NCBI GenBank assembly: GCA_002438845.1
Contig: DJRG01000027.1
Location: forward strand, 1-58,263
Length of the DNA stretch: 58,263 bases
Source of the DNA: Bacteroidales bacterium UBA6366
Lineage (GTDB): Bacteria > Bacteroidota > Bacteroidia > Bacteroidales > UBA932
Direction: 5' to 3'
In this document: positions 32,248 through 42,496 of the stretch, piece after piece
Layout of the letters: each line of letters opens with the position of its first letter
Numbering within the stretch: position 1 is the stretch's first letter
The notes under the pieces: generated by a model
What the model was told of the DNA's origin: nothing
Database searches by the model: none
The model's input: the letters and a program-made list of their open reading frames with translations, nothing else
Program-made: the position numbers and the translations under genes

Positions 32248-33207
32248 ATGTCAGAATACCACACACCAGTGATGCTTGACGAGAGCATTTCCGCTCTTAT
32301 CACCAATCCATCAGGAACATACGCCGATGTCACATTCGGAGGCGGTGGTCACACCGCCGAACTACTTTCACGCTTAAACGAAGACGGTCACGTCATCGCC
32401 TTCGATCGTGACAGCGACGCCATCAGCAACAGGATAGACGATCCACGCCTGACCATGGTGCGGGCCGACTTCCGGTTCATACACAATTTCGTGCTCAACG
32501 AGGCGCACGAGACCACGGACGATGCGCTCAGAGGAAAGCTCACAGGCGGCCTGGACGGCATTCTGGCCGACCTCGGAGTCTCCTCCCACCAGTTCGACAC
32601 GGCGGAGAGAGGATTCTCCTTCCGCTACGACGCCCCTCTGGACATGAGGATGAACCGCGAGGGCGGGAAGACGGCCGCCGATGTGGTCAATGAATATCCA
32701 GGGGAAGATCTCGAAAGGATCCTCCGTGTCTACGGCGAGGTGGACAACGCCCGCAAGGTCGCCCAGCTGATTGTCTCCGCAAGGGACAAGGGCGGCATCC
32801 GCACCACCGGCGAACTTGACGGGGCCATCAAGGCAGCGCTTCCGAAATTCGCCGAGCACAAATACCTTGCGAAAGTCTATCAGGCCCTCAGGATAGAAGT
32901 CAACCACGAGATGCGCTCACTGGAGAAATTCCTTGACGGAGCCGTGGATGCCCTCAGGCCCGGAGGTCGGTTGGTGGTGATCACATACCACTCGCTTGAA
33001 GACAGGATGGTGAAGAACTTCATCAAGGCCGGAAGGGCCGACGGGAAGGAGGAAAAGGATGTCTTCGGGAATATTCACGCTCCTCTGAATGCCGTGAACC
33101 GCAAGCCGATCCTGCCACGGGAAAGCGAGATAGCCTCAAACACAAGGGCGAGGAGCGCCAAGCTGAGGATCGCCGAGAAAATCGAGGATGGAGGGGCAAG
33201 GTCATGA
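32248..33207 (+). CDS. rsmH: 16S rRNA (cytosine1402-N4)-methyltransferase
   Basis: RsmH (MraW) methylates N4 of C1402 in 16S rRNA using S-adenosylmethionine. The 319-residue protein has HTPVMLDESI, the SAM motif DVTFGGGGHTAELL, DLGVSSHQFD and GGRLVVITYHSLEDRMVK, all usual family marks. The last 4 bases overlap the start of ftsL, as is usual in this cluster. Confidence 0.95.
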   Translation: MSEYHTPVMLDESISALITNPSGTYADVTFGGGGHTAELLSRLNEDGHVIAFDRDSDAISNRIDDPRLTMVRADFRFIHNFVLNEAHETTDDALRGKLTGGLDGILADLGVSSHQFDTAERGFSFRYDAPLDMRMNREGGKTAADVVNEYPGEDLERILRVYGEVDNARKVAQLIVSARDKGGIRTTGELDGAIKAALPKFAEHKYLAKVYQALRIEVNHEMRSLEKFLDGAVDALRPGGRLVVITYHSLEDRMVKNFIKAGRADGKEEKDVFGNIHAPLNAVNRKPILPRESEIASNTRARSAKLRIAEKIEDGGARS

Positions 33208-33560
33208 CGGAATTGAGGAAATGGAAGTTCAGCGACATCTGGTCGTGGCTCAAGAATGCGGCTCTGGCGACACTCAAGGGGGAATTGCTGCTGAGACTGC
33301 ATGTCAGCCGCTATTTCATCCACATCATCTACACGTTCTTCCTTTTCTGGGTCAGCATCTGGCTGAGTCTCAGGATCGAGAAGACTTTGACAAGGGTTGA
33401 GGACAACCGGAAAGCCCTTGCCGACATGGAAATTTACCACGCTCAGAAGACCGTTGAGCTTGCGGGGCTTTCAAGGATGAGCAAGGTCCAGGCTATGCTG
33501 GAGGAATCAGGCTCGAAGTTGACGATGCCGGACAAACCGGCTGACAGGTTAAGCGAATAA
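33204..33560 (+). CDS. ftsL: FtsL-like division protein
   Basis: The 118-residue protein has one membrane segment (YFIHIIYTFFLFWVSIWL, about 36-54) and a following coiled-coil-like region (RIEKTLTRVEDNRKALADME). This topology and its place between rsmH and ftsI identify an FtsL-type protein, which with FtsB and FtsQ activates septal wall synthesis. Sequence identity alone would not be enough; the family evolves fast. Confidence 0.8.
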   Translation: MTELRKWKFSDIWSWLKNAALATLKGELLLRLHVSRYFIHIIYTFFLFWVSIWLSLRIEKTLTRVEDNRKALADMEIYHAQKTVELAGLSRMSKVQAMLEESGSKLTMPDKPADRLSE

Positions 33561-33565
33561 CGGCG

Positions 33566-35689
33566 ATGGCGGCACCAAAACAGAACACGACAAAGAAAGA
33601 GCAGGACAGGATTGGTCTGATTCTGTACTGCTTCTACATCTTTTTGATGTTCGTCGGCCTGGCCGTGTTCGGCAGGATGCTCTACATCATGTTTATCTGG
33701 GAGCCGGACAAGGATCTGGTCAGATACTTCGTCCCTCCGAGCACAAGAAGCGTCATCGAACCCAAACGAGGAGCCATCATCGGCTGCGACGGGAAGTTGC
33801 TGGCCCTGTCGACCCCGATGTACGATCTTTACATGGACTGCACCGTGCTACAAAAGGATTTCAAGAGCGAGAAGGATCCACACAAGGCCGATAGCCTGGA
33901 GAACGACTGGCTGGGCAAGGCAAGGAGATTCACGTCCGGACTCTCCGTGGAGACCGGAATCAACGCCGATGAGTACTACAGGATGATCGTCAGGGGCAGG
34001 AATGAGAAAAAACGGTACATGAAGCTTCTCACAAACCTCGACAGAGGAACCCTTCTGCGTCTTGAAAAGCTCCCGCTGATGGAGGAAGGACAGTACAAGA
34101 GCGGAATCATCATAAGGAAAAGAGACACCCGCCAGTACCCTTACGGGGTGTTGGCGAGGCGTACGATCGGCTATGTCAAGGACAACCGGAACCAGAAGGC
34201 GGACGAGAGAGGGCGCAGCCATATCGGCATCGAAGGGAAATATGACTATGTCCTCCACGGCAAGGAGGGAGAGATCTGGCTCAGGCCTACGGACAACCGG
34301 GAGAAGATCCAGAACTACGACAGCACCTACGTGAAGCCTGAAGACGGACTGGACGTCCGGACAACGTTGGACATAACCCTTCAGGACATTGTCGACAAGG
34401 CTCTCCGCAGGCAGATCCAGGACAACATGTCCATCGACATGGGATGCGCTGTGATCATGGATGTCAAGACAGGCGCGATCAGAGCCATGGTCAACCTTAC
34501 GAGGGATTCCACGGACATGAGTCTCAACGAGACCTACAACATGGCTATCGGGCTCGCTTCCGAGCCTGGTTCAGTGTTCAAGACCACGACATTGATGACT
34601 GCCCTTGAGGACGGGGTGATCAAATCCCTTGACGACAGGATCCCGACCAACAACGGAGTGATACCCGGCTACAAGCCGGACACTCATGTCCAGGGGATGA
34701 AAGACATCTCGATCCTGCGCGGATTTGAGATCTCGTCCAACTACGTGTTCCGCTATCTGGCCGTCAACAATTACTCCAACGACCCGAAGAAGTTTCTCGA
34801 CAAGCTTTACCTTTATAAGATGGGACAGGCGTTCGACTTTGACCTGGACGGACTCACCGAGCCGGAGCTTCCTTCCCCGGATTCACCGAAATGGAGCGCG
34901 ACCGACCTCGGCTCAGTCAGCATCGGCTACGCAGTCAAGGAAACACCGCTCCACATCCTCACGTTCTACAATGCGATAGCGAACAAAGGAAGGATGATGA
35001 AGCCGTATCTGGTCGAGAGTATCGAGAAGAACGGTTCGGTCAAGACAAGGAAAGGGGCAAGTGTGCTGAACGCGTCGATCTGTTCGAGAGCCACGGCCGA
35101 CACCCTGCTCAGAGCCATGCGAGCCGTCACGTCAGAAGGAACGGCCACGAGATTGAAGGGAGCGAAGCTGAAGGTGGCCGGAAAGACCGGAACTTCCAGG
35201 CAGGTGCTTTCCGCGGAGGAGATAAAGAGATATGGGATGGAGACTCCGTATGTCACAAAGGACGGGAGCTATCACAATCTGGCGACTTTCGTAGGATTCT
35301 TCCCTGCGGACGCCCCGAAATACAGTGCGATCATCTGCGTGAAATCCGGACTTATCAGGGGAAGCGTCTACGGTGGTGTGATCCCTGCAGCTGCGATGCG
35401 TGAGATTGTCGACGCCATCTACGCCCTTGATCCAGAGTGGGGTTCGGAGCTTGACAACTCAGCGAAAGTTCCAAAGATGACATCAGCCGCGGAAGCCACG
35501 GCAAAGCCTGACACAAAAAATCCGGTTGTTCCGGATGTCACGGGACTGGGGCTGAAAGACGCCATGTACGTGATAGAAAACAGTGGATTCAGGTGTAGAT
35601 ATTCCGGGACAGGACATGTCGTGTCTCAGAATCCGAGAAACGGACAGAAAGCCGACAAAGGCTCAACCATAACGATCACATTGAAATGA
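33566..35689 (+). CDS. ftsI: Division penicillin-binding protein (FtsI/PBP3) with a PASTA domain
   Basis: The transpeptidase crosslinks septal peptidoglycan. The 707-residue protein has an N-terminal membrane anchor (about 16-37), the PBP dimerisation domain (from RSVIEPKRGAIIGCDG), and a transpeptidase domain with SVFK (EPGSVFKTTTL), SSN (EISSNYVFR) and KTG (VAGKTGTSR) active-site motifs. A single C-terminal PASTA domain (VPDVTGLGLKDAMYVIENSG) is present, as in Bacteroidetes. murE overlaps its end by 4 bases. Confidence 0.94.
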   Translation: MAAPKQNTTKKEQDRIGLILYCFYIFLMFVGLAVFGRMLYIMFIWEPDKDLVRYFVPPSTRSVIEPKRGAIIGCDGKLLALSTPMYDLYMDCTVLQKDFKSEKDPHKADSLENDWLGKARRFTSGLSVETGINADEYYRMIVRGRNEKKRYMKLLTNLDRGTLLRLEKLPLMEEGQYKSGIIIRKRDTRQYPYGVLARRTIGYVKDNRNQKADERGRSHIGIEGKYDYVLHGKEGEIWLRPTDNREKIQNYDSTYVKPEDGLDVRTTLDITLQDIVDKALRRQIQDNMSIDMGCAVIMDVKTGAIRAMVNLTRDSTDMSLNETYNMAIGLASEPGSVFKTTTLMTALEDGVIKSLDDRIPTNNGVIPGYKPDTHVQGMKDISILRGFEISSNYVFRYLAVNNYSNDPKKFLDKLYLYKMGQAFDFDLDGLTEPELPSPDSPKWSATDLGSVSIGYAVKETPLHILTFYNAIANKGRMMKPYLVESIEKNGSVKTRKGASVLNASICSRATADTLLRAMRAVTSEGTATRLKGAKLKVAGKTGTSRQVLSAEEIKRYGMETPYVTKDGSYHNLATFVGFFPADAPKYSAIICVKSGLIRGSVYGGVIPAAAMREIVDAIYALDPEWGSELDNSAKVPKMTSAAEATAKPDTKNPVVPDVTGLGLKDAMYVIENSGFRCRYSGTGHVVSQNPRNGQKADKGSTITITLK

Positions 35690-37176
35690 GACTGGAAAAC
35701 ATCATAAGGAACGCCGGAGTCATCGAGGTGCGCGGAAACCGCGGCCTTGAGATAACCGACATCTGCAACGACTCAAGGGAGGTCACCCCCGGAGCCATAT
35801 TCATCGCCGTGAAAGGGTACGCCCAGGACGGACACGCCTACATCGGGAAAGCGATCGCTTCCGGCGCGGCCGCCATCGCCTACGAAGACGAGGCCGCATT
35901 GGACAAGGCGGTCTCTGAATATGACATGGCTACATTGGACGGCCTTACGTTCGTCAAGGTGGCCGATTCCCGTCATGCCGTCGCCATGATGGCCGCGGAT
36001 TTCTTCGACAACCCGTCCGGAAAACTCACCCTTGTCGGCATCACCGGTACAAACGGGAAGACAACCACCGTGACTCTGCTCTACCGTCTTTTCATGTCGC
36101 AGGGCTACAACTGCGGGCTGCTTTCCACCATCGCCAACTACATAGGTTCAAAGCGTCTTGAGACAGCGAACACGACGGCGGACCCGGTCACGATCAACCG
36201 CCTTATGAGCCGGATGGTGGACGCAGGATGCGAGTATTGCTTCATGGAAGTCAGTTCGATCGGGGTCGAGCAGGAGCGTGTGGCAGGCCTTGAGTTCAAG
36301 GTCGGGATATTCTCGAACCTGACTCATGACCACCTCGACTACCACAAGACTTTCGCTGAATACCTCCGCTGCAAGAAGCTGTTCTTCGACAACCTTCCCG
36401 CCACCGCCACGGCCATCACCAACATTGACGACAGGAACGGAGAGGTCATGGTGCAGAACACCAAGGCGAAGATCGTAAGATATTCGTGCAGGAGCATCGC
36501 CGACCACACCTGCCGCATCATGGAAGAGACGTTCGAGGGAATGCTTCTGAAAATCGACGGCCGGGAGATCTGGACAAGACTCATCGGCCAGCACAACGCC
36601 TATAACATTCTCGCGATCTACAGCGCGGCCATAGCGGTCGGCGCGGACCCCGACGAGACACTCGTGGCCATCAGCAAGCTGGAATCCGCCCCGGGACGTC
36701 TGGAAGTGATCAGAGGTCCGCGAAACCTTTCGGTTATCATAGATTACGCCCACACTCCTGACGCATTGGAGAACGTTCTCAAGACCCTGAAAGACATCGA
36801 CGGAGGGCGGGAGCTGATCTGCCTGTTCGGATGCGGAGGCGACCGTGACAAGACAAAAAGGCCTGAGATGGCGGCGATCGCCGAACGTTTCGCCGACAGG
36901 ATCATCGTCACCTCGGACAACAGCCGCACGGAAAAGACAGAGGACATCCTCGAGGACATACGCAAAGGATTCAGTCAAAAGGGATTGGCCAAGGCGATCT
37001 TCATAGCGGACAGGAAAGAGGCGATCCGCACGGCCATCATGTTCGCAAAGGACGGAGGCGTCATACTGCTTGCCGGCAAAGGCCACGAGACCTATCAGAT
37101 AATCGGTACCGAGCATCGTCATTTTGACGAGCGTGAGGTGGTCGCGGAAGTTTTTGGCGACATGGGGAACAAATAG
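35686..37176 (+). CDS. murE: UDP-MurNAc-tripeptide synthetase MurE
   Basis: MurE adds the third amino acid, usually meso-diaminopimelate in Gram-negative bacteria, to UDP-MurNAc-L-Ala-D-Glu. The 496-residue protein shows the ATP-binding GITGTNGKTTTVTLL, the carbamylated-lysine region YLRCKKLFFDNLP, and the C-terminal GCGGDRDKTKRPEM. The specificity motif reads DNSR (TSDNSRTEKTEDI) rather than the DNPR usual for diaminopimelate enzymes; the Arg that binds the carboxyl group is kept. It overlaps ftsI by 4 bases. Confidence 0.94.
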   Translation: MRLENIIRNAGVIEVRGNRGLEITDICNDSREVTPGAIFIAVKGYAQDGHAYIGKAIASGAAAIAYEDEAALDKAVSEYDMATLDGLTFVKVADSRHAVAMMAADFFDNPSGKLTLVGITGTNGKTTTVTLLYRLFMSQGYNCGLLSTIANYIGSKRLETANTTADPVTINRLMSRMVDAGCEYCFMEVSSIGVEQERVAGLEFKVGIFSNLTHDHLDYHKTFAEYLRCKKLFFDNLPATATAITNIDDRNGEVMVQNTKAKIVRYSCRSIADHTCRIMEETFEGMLLKIDGREIWTRLIGQHNAYNILAIYSAAIAVGADPDETLVAISKLESAPGRLEVIRGPRNLSVIIDYAHTPDALENVLKTLKDIDGGRELICLFGCGGDRDKTKRPEMAAIAERFADRIIVTSDNSRTEKTEDILEDIRKGFSQKGLAKAIFIADRKEAIRTAIMFAKDGGVILLAGKGHETYQIIGTEHRHFDEREVVAEVFGDMGNK

Positions 37177-37190
37177 GAGGAAAAGAAGCG

Positions 37191-38501
37191 ATGATCTACC
37201 ATCTTTTTGAATATCTACGGCAATACGACATCCCTGGACAGGGGCTTTTCACCTACCTGTCTTTCAGGGCGATGCTGACCAGTGTCACGGCGATGCTGCT
37301 TTCGTTCTTCGCGGGACGAAGGATCATCAGATGGCTTCAGCTCAAACAGATCGGGGAAACGATCAGGGACTTGGGGCTGGAAGGCCAGATGCAGAAGAAA
37401 GGCACACCGACCATGGGCGGAATCATCATCATACTGGGTATCGTGGTTCCGGTCCTGCTGTTCTGCAACCTGCGGAACATCTACATCCAGCTTCTTCTTC
37501 TGACCACTGTTTGGTGTGGAGCCTTAGGATTCGCCGATGACTACATCAAGGTGTTCAAACACAACAAGGAAGGTCTCCATCCAAAAGCCAAACTGATCTG
37601 CCAGCTTGGCCTCGGGTTGGTCATCGCGCTCACAGTCTGCTTCAGCGACGACATCGTGGTCAGGGAGAAGGTTCCTGTGAAAGCCGGGGTGGCGAATGTG
37701 GTCGAGCAAGGCAACAGCAGTTCCCTGAACGTTGACTCGGAGACACTTGTGGCTCAAGACACCGGATGGAAGATGGAGAATGTGATCAAGAGCACGAAGA
37801 CCACGCTGCCTTTCGTGAAAGACCACGAATTCGACTACAAGTGCTTCTCCCCGTTCAAAGGCAAGTGGGGATGGTACTGCAAATGGGCTGTGTACATGCT
37901 GATGATCGTGGTGGTCATCATGGCTTGCTCCAACGGCACGAACCTGACGGACGGCATGGACGGGCTGGCGGCAGGGACAAGCGCGATCGTCGGAGTGGTA
38001 CTCGGCATTCTGGCCTGGCTTGGGGGCAATCTCATCAATTCAGGCTACCTGAACATAATGTACATTCCAGGCAGCGGCGAGATCGCCATCTTCATGTCCG
38101 CGTTCGTCGGCGCGCTGATGGGTTTCCTGTGGTACAATTCCTACCCGGCTCAGGTGTTCATGGGAGACACCGGCAGCCTCACTATCGGAGGAATCATCGG
38201 AGTGAGCGCGGTACTGATGAGAAAGGAGCTTCTGCTGCCGGTACTCTGCGGGATATTCCTTGTGGAGTCTCTTTCAGTCATCATGCAGAAAGCATATTTC
38301 AAGTACACCAAGAGAAAATACGGTGAGGGCAGAAGGATATTCAAGATGGCCCCTCTGCACCACCACTATCAGAAGGAAGGCATACCGGCGCTTGTCTCAA
38401 GACCGGAGCACGCCATACCGGAAGCGAAGATCGTGACCAGGTTCTGGCTCATCGGAGTCATCCTGGCGGTCACCACACTGGCATTGTTGAAGATTAGATA
38501 A
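37191..38501 (+). CDS. mraY: Phospho-N-acetylmuramoyl-pentapeptide transferase MraY
   Basis: MraY moves phospho-MurNAc-pentapeptide to undecaprenyl phosphate, forming lipid I at the inner membrane. The 436-residue protein has about ten membrane helices and the motifs GTPTMGGIIII, FADDYIKV (catalytic Asp pair), NGTNLTDGMDGLAAG and PLHHHYQKEG. A longer loop (about residues 160-235, with charged and polar residues) separates early helices, as in other Bacteroidetes. 14-base gap after murE. Confidence 0.95.
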   Translation: MIYHLFEYLRQYDIPGQGLFTYLSFRAMLTSVTAMLLSFFAGRRIIRWLQLKQIGETIRDLGLEGQMQKKGTPTMGGIIIILGIVVPVLLFCNLRNIYIQLLLLTTVWCGALGFADDYIKVFKHNKEGLHPKAKLICQLGLGLVIALTVCFSDDIVVREKVPVKAGVANVVEQGNSSSLNVDSETLVAQDTGWKMENVIKSTKTTLPFVKDHEFDYKCFSPFKGKWGWYCKWAVYMLMIVVVIMACSNGTNLTDGMDGLAAGTSAIVGVVLGILAWLGGNLINSGYLNIMYIPGSGEIAIFMSAFVGALMGFLWYNSYPAQVFMGDTGSLTIGGIIGVSAVLMRKELLLPVLCGIFLVESLSVIMQKAYFKYTKRKYGEGRRIFKMAPLHHHYQKEGIPALVSRPEHAIPEAKIVTRFWLIGVILAVTTLALLKIR

Positions 38502-38505
38502 GTTT

Positions 38506-39852
38506 ATGAATATGAGCAGAATTGTAGTTTTGGGAGGCGCTGAAAGCGGGGTCGGAGCCGCTGTTCTCGCAAAGGTGAAAGGATTCGATGTTTTCCTTTC
38601 CGACTACGGTAAGATTTCTGAACACTTCGCCCAGGAGCTCCGCAAATGGGACATCAGCTTCGAGGAAGGGCACCACACCGAGGATCTCATCCTGAACGCC
38701 GACGAGGTGATCAAGAGCCCGGGAATCCCGAGCACCGCGCCGATCATAAAGAAGATCGAGGCGAAAGGCATCCACATCATCTCGGAGATCGAGTTCGCTG
38801 GCCGCTACGACACAGCGAAGAAAATCTGCATAACAGGAAGTAACGGAAAGACCACGACAACCTCTCTGATCTACTACCTGCTTCAGAACGCAGGCCTGAA
38901 CGTCGGCCTCGGCGGCAACATCGGCAAGAGCTATGCCTATCAGGTGGCCACCGAACGCTTCGACTACTACGTTCTGGAAATCAGCAGCTTCCAGCTGGAT
39001 AACTGCTACGATTTCCGTCCGGACATCGCGATCATCACAAACATCACCCCGGACCACCTTGACCGCTACGACTACCAGATGGAGAACTACGTGAAGGCCA
39101 AATTCCGTCTCACGCAGAACCTCCGTCCCGAAGACTGCTTCATCTTCGACTCCGACGACGAGATCACGATAGAACACCTCAACAAGATAATCCTTTCAGC
39201 CAAACGCCTGCCGTTCACCCAAAAAGACGAGGTGAAGCAAGGGGCGTACCTCAAAGGCGACAAGATTGTCGTGAGGTTCGGCGAGGAGGAATGCGACATA
39301 TTCCTGAAAGAGCTCGCCCTTGGCGGAAAGCACAACATCTACAACTCGATGGCGGCGGCCTTGGCCGCGAAGGCATCCGGGATCGACAACAAGACCATCC
39401 GCGAGGCCCTGTCCACATTCCAGCCTATCGAGCACAGGCTTGAGCCGGTCCTGAGCATCAAGGATGTGCTGTACATCAACGACTCAAAGGCGACCAATGT
39501 CGATGCCGCATGGTATGCGCTTGAATGCCAGAAGCGTCCGATCGTGTGGATTGTCGGAGGAACCGACAAGGGCAACGACTACGAGGTCCTCAAGCCTCTT
39601 GTCAAGGAGAAAGTCAAGGCCATCGTCTGCATGGGGCTCGACAACCACAAGTTCCACGAGGCGTTCGAGGGAATTGTCGGGAAAGACAAGATCGTGGACA
39701 CCAAGTCCGCCGACGAGGCGGTAAAGGCCGCCAGCGGATTCGCCGAGTCAGGAGACGTCGTGCTGCTCAGCCCGTGCTGCGCCAGCTTCGATCTCTTCAC
39801 CTGCTACGAGGACCGCGGCGAGAAGTTCAAGGAAGCAGTGAGAAGACTCTAA
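38506..39852 (+). CDS. murD: UDP-MurNAc-L-alanine:D-glutamate ligase MurD
   Basis: MurD adds D-glutamate to UDP-MurNAc-L-Ala with ATP. The 448-residue product has VVLGGAESGVG in domain 1, CITGSNGKTTTTSLI (P-loop), EISSFQLDN, and LYINDSKATNVDAAWYAL. The start ATGAATATGAGC contains the GAATAT word, giving an unusual MNM opening; the second ATG at 38512 would fit as well. 4-base gap after mraY. Confidence 0.95.
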   Translation: MNMSRIVVLGGAESGVGAAVLAKVKGFDVFLSDYGKISEHFAQELRKWDISFEEGHHTEDLILNADEVIKSPGIPSTAPIIKKIEAKGIHIISEIEFAGRYDTAKKICITGSNGKTTTTSLIYYLLQNAGLNVGLGGNIGKSYAYQVATERFDYYVLEISSFQLDNCYDFRPDIAIITNITPDHLDRYDYQMENYVKAKFRLTQNLRPEDCFIFDSDDEITIEHLNKIILSAKRLPFTQKDEVKQGAYLKGDKIVVRFGEEECDIFLKELALGGKHNIYNSMAAALAAKASGIDNKTIREALSTFQPIEHRLEPVLSIKDVLYINDSKATNVDAAWYALECQKRPIVWIVGGTDKGNDYEVLKPLVKEKVKAIVCMGLDNHKFHEAFEGIVGKDKIVDTKSADEAVKAASGFAESGDVVLLSPCCASFDLFTCYEDRGEKFKEAVRRL

Positions 39853-39859
39853 AGGTTCA

Positions 39860-41344
39860 ATGAATATGGCCGAGGAAACAAAGAAAAAGAAGACTCTCTG
39901 GAACTTCGTGGATTCCCTCGAAGGAGACAAGGTTGTGTGGATGATCGTCATACTGCTCATCCTGTTCTCCATCGTGGCCATATTCTCATCCACCTCCCTG
40001 TTGGCCCTTCAGCAGAAAACGACCAGAATGGCAATCATCAGCGAACAGCTCGTCGTGTCTCTGGCGGGACTGGGAGTGATTGTCCTCTGCTGCTGCATCA
40101 AGAAGATCGGATTCTTCAGGATAGTCTCACAACTGGGCTATGCGGTTTCCATAGGCCTGTTGTCGATTCTGGCGCTTCACATCTCCGCAGGTCCGATCAA
40201 AGCCCTCTACATCAACCACGCATGGCGCATCGTGTCCGTCTTCGGATTTCAGGTCCACGTCTTTGAGGTTGTGAAAGTGGCCATGATCATGTACCTGGCA
40301 TGGGCCGTCAACGCTTTCCGCAACGACAGTTTCGTGATCGCAAACCTGCTCGGGGAAAAACATCCTTTCTGGAAACGGCCTATTGTCAAGAAGTTCGTCT
40401 ACATCTACATCCCGATCTGCAGCGTCTGCCTGATCATGATGATGGGCAGCCTGTCCAGCACGGTGTTCATCGGAGGCATGATGTTCATCACAATCCTGAT
40501 CGGAGGAATCAGCGTCAAGGAACTTGTCAAACCGGTGACGGCCCTGGTGCTGTTCTTGGGAGTCGTCGCTTTCATAGATTCCAACCGTGACGGCAAGAAA
40601 CTGTTCCCGCACCTGGATTCCGCCATCGGCCGCGTCACCGGAGCCGGAACGGAGGACAATCTGAAGATAATACGAGAAAAACCGCAGAACAGCAAGGAGT
40701 TTCAGGACGCCCTCGACGACATCAAGCAGCCGATAAGCGCGAAGATAGCCATCCATGAGGGACAGCTGATCGGCAAAGGGCCGGGACGAAGCACCCAAAG
40801 GTATGTCGTTCCCATCATGTTCGAGGACTACATGTACAGTTTCATAGTAGAGGAATACGGACTGCTCGGAGGACTGTTCGTCATCATCCTCTACATAAGC
40901 CTTCTTGCCAGAGGATCGATCATAGTCAGGAACTGTGACAACCATTTCGCCAAGACAGCGGTGGCAGGGCTTGTGCTGCTCATCACCTGTCAGGCCATGA
41001 TGCACATAGCCATCAATTGTGACATGGGTCCGCTCACAGGGCAGACACTCCCGATGATCAGCCACGGCAACTCTTCGTTCCTGATGTTCAGCCTGGCGTT
41101 CGGCATCATCTTGTCCATCAGCAAGATGGCAAAGAGAAAGATCGCCAGGGAGGCGGCCAAGGCAGAGCCGTTGGTAGACAGGGTGATAAAGGACGAGGTA
41201 AGCAGCGGACTGGACGATCTGGATCAGATGGAGAGCGGGCTTTCCGATCGGGACAATGACATCACAGGGCCGGAGGACGAAGTCCCGGTCCAACATGAGA
41301 ATGACATCCCGGACTACGGGATTGATGACCATAACAATGAATAG
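39860..41344 (+). CDS. ftsW: Septal peptidoglycan polymerase FtsW
   Basis: FtsW is the SEDS-family glycosyltransferase that works with FtsI at the septum. The 494-residue protein has about ten membrane segments starting near residue 29, with SEDS marks such as IAIHEGQLIGKGPGRSTQ, FIVEEYGLLGGLF and MIHISGHGNSS-like LPMISHGNSSFLMF. An acidic C-terminal tail (about 425-494; DNDITGPEDEVPVQ) extends beyond the usual family end. It again begins ATGAATATG. Its end overlaps the first possible murG start. Confidence 0.93.
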   Translation: MNMAEETKKKKTLWNFVDSLEGDKVVWMIVILLILFSIVAIFSSTSLLALQQKTTRMAIISEQLVVSLAGLGVIVLCCCIKKIGFFRIVSQLGYAVSIGLLSILALHISAGPIKALYINHAWRIVSVFGFQVHVFEVVKVAMIMYLAWAVNAFRNDSFVIANLLGEKHPFWKRPIVKKFVYIYIPICSVCLIMMMGSLSSTVFIGGMMFITILIGGISVKELVKPVTALVLFLGVVAFIDSNRDGKKLFPHLDSAIGRVTGAGTEDNLKIIREKPQNSKEFQDALDDIKQPISAKIAIHEGQLIGKGPGRSTQRYVVPIMFEDYMYSFIVEEYGLLGGLFVIILYISLLARGSIIVRNCDNHFAKTAVAGLVLLITCQAMMHIAINCDMGPLTGQTLPMISHGNSSFLMFSLAFGIILSISKMAKRKIAREAAKAEPLVDRVIKDEVSSGLDDLDQMESGLSDRDNDITGPEDEVPVQHENDIPDYGIDDHNNE

Positions 41345-41345
41345 T

Positions 41346-42494
41346 ATGGAGCATAAAGCATTGAGAGTCATAATAAGCGGAGGCGGCACAGGAGGTCACA
41401 TCTTCCCGGCCGTCTCGATCGCGAACAAACTGAAGGAACTGAACCCGGAGACCGAGATCCTGTTCGTCGGAGCCGAAGGCAAGATGGAGATGGAGAAAGT
41501 GCCGGCCGCAGGTTACAGGATTGTGGGGCTGCCTATCGTGGGACTGCAACGTCAGCTCAACCTCAAGAACATACTCAACGACCTGTGCGTACCCTTCAAG
41601 GTCGCTGCCAGCCTGCTGAAGGCAAAGAGGATCATAAAGGAGTTCAAACCCCAAGTCGCGATCGGGGTCGGAGGCTATGCCAGCGCTCCCCTGCTCTGGG
41701 CCGCGACAGGGATGCACATCCCGGCTTTGATCCAGGAGCAGAACGGGTTCGCCGGACTGACCAACAAGAAGCTCGGGAACCGGGTGCAGAGCATCTGCGT
41801 GGCCTACGAGGGGATGGAAAAATTCTTCCCAGCCGACAAGATCGTCATGACTGGCAATCCGATCAGAAGCATCATAGTCCCCGCCACTCCGGAAATGAAA
41901 GAGGAGGGTGTCAAGGAATATGGTCTCGATCCACTCAGAAAGCACATTTTCATTGTGGGGGGAAGCCTTGGAAGCGCGCGGTTCAACCAGTGCATGAAGA
42001 AATGGATCACGGACGGATGCCCGGGAATTGACGGTGTCGACGTTCTGTGGCAGTGCGGGAAGCATTACAAGCCGGACATCGACAAGTTCATGGACGAGCA
42101 ACGGGCCAAGAATCCGGATGTTGTCAGACATATTCATCATTCGGATTTCATCGGGAGGATGGATCTCGCCTATGCGGCGGCCGACGTCGTCGTCTCACGT
42201 TCCGGAGCCAGTTCCGTGTCGGAGCTCTGCGCCGCCCGCAAGGCCGTGATATTCATCCCGTCTCCTAATGTCGCCGAGGATCACCAAACCCACAACGCGA
42301 TGGCTCTGGTGAGGAAAGACGCGGCTGTGGTAGTAAAGGATTCCGAAGCGATGGAGAAAATGATCCCGACTGCGCTGGAACTGCTGAAAGACCCGGCGAG
42401 GATCGCCACGCTTGAGGAGAACGCCGGAAAGATGGCTCTGCCTGACGCGGCGGAAAAGATAGCGGAAGAGGTTTACAAATTGGTCAAAGGTTAG
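41346..42494 (+). CDS. murG: UDP-GlcNAc:lipid I N-acetylglucosaminyltransferase MurG
   Basis: MurG makes lipid II from lipid I at the cytoplasmic face of the inner membrane. The product has RVIISGGGTGGHIFPA at the N-terminus, GVGGYASAPLL, IQEQNGFAGLTNKKL and VVSRSGASSVSELCAARK (nucleotide-sugar site). The start was set at 41346 (MEHKALRV); an in-frame ATG at 41337 overlaps the ftsW stop and could be used by coupling. murC follows after 2 bases. Confidence 0.95.
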   Translation: MEHKALRVIISGGGTGGHIFPAVSIANKLKELNPETEILFVGAEGKMEMEKVPAAGYRIVGLPIVGLQRQLNLKNILNDLCVPFKVAASLLKAKRIIKEFKPQVAIGVGGYASAPLLWAATGMHIPALIQEQNGFAGLTNKKLGNRVQSICVAYEGMEKFFPADKIVMTGNPIRSIIVPATPEMKEEGVKEYGLDPLRKHIFIVGGSLGSARFNQCMKKWITDGCPGIDGVDVLWQCGKHYKPDIDKFMDEQRAKNPDVVRHIHHSDFIGRMDLAYAAADVVVSRSGASSVSELCAARKAVIFIPSPNVAEDHQTHNAMALVRKDAAVVVKDSEAMEKMIPTALELLKDPARIATLEENAGKMALPDAAEKIAEEVYKLVKG

Positions 42495-42496
42495 AC

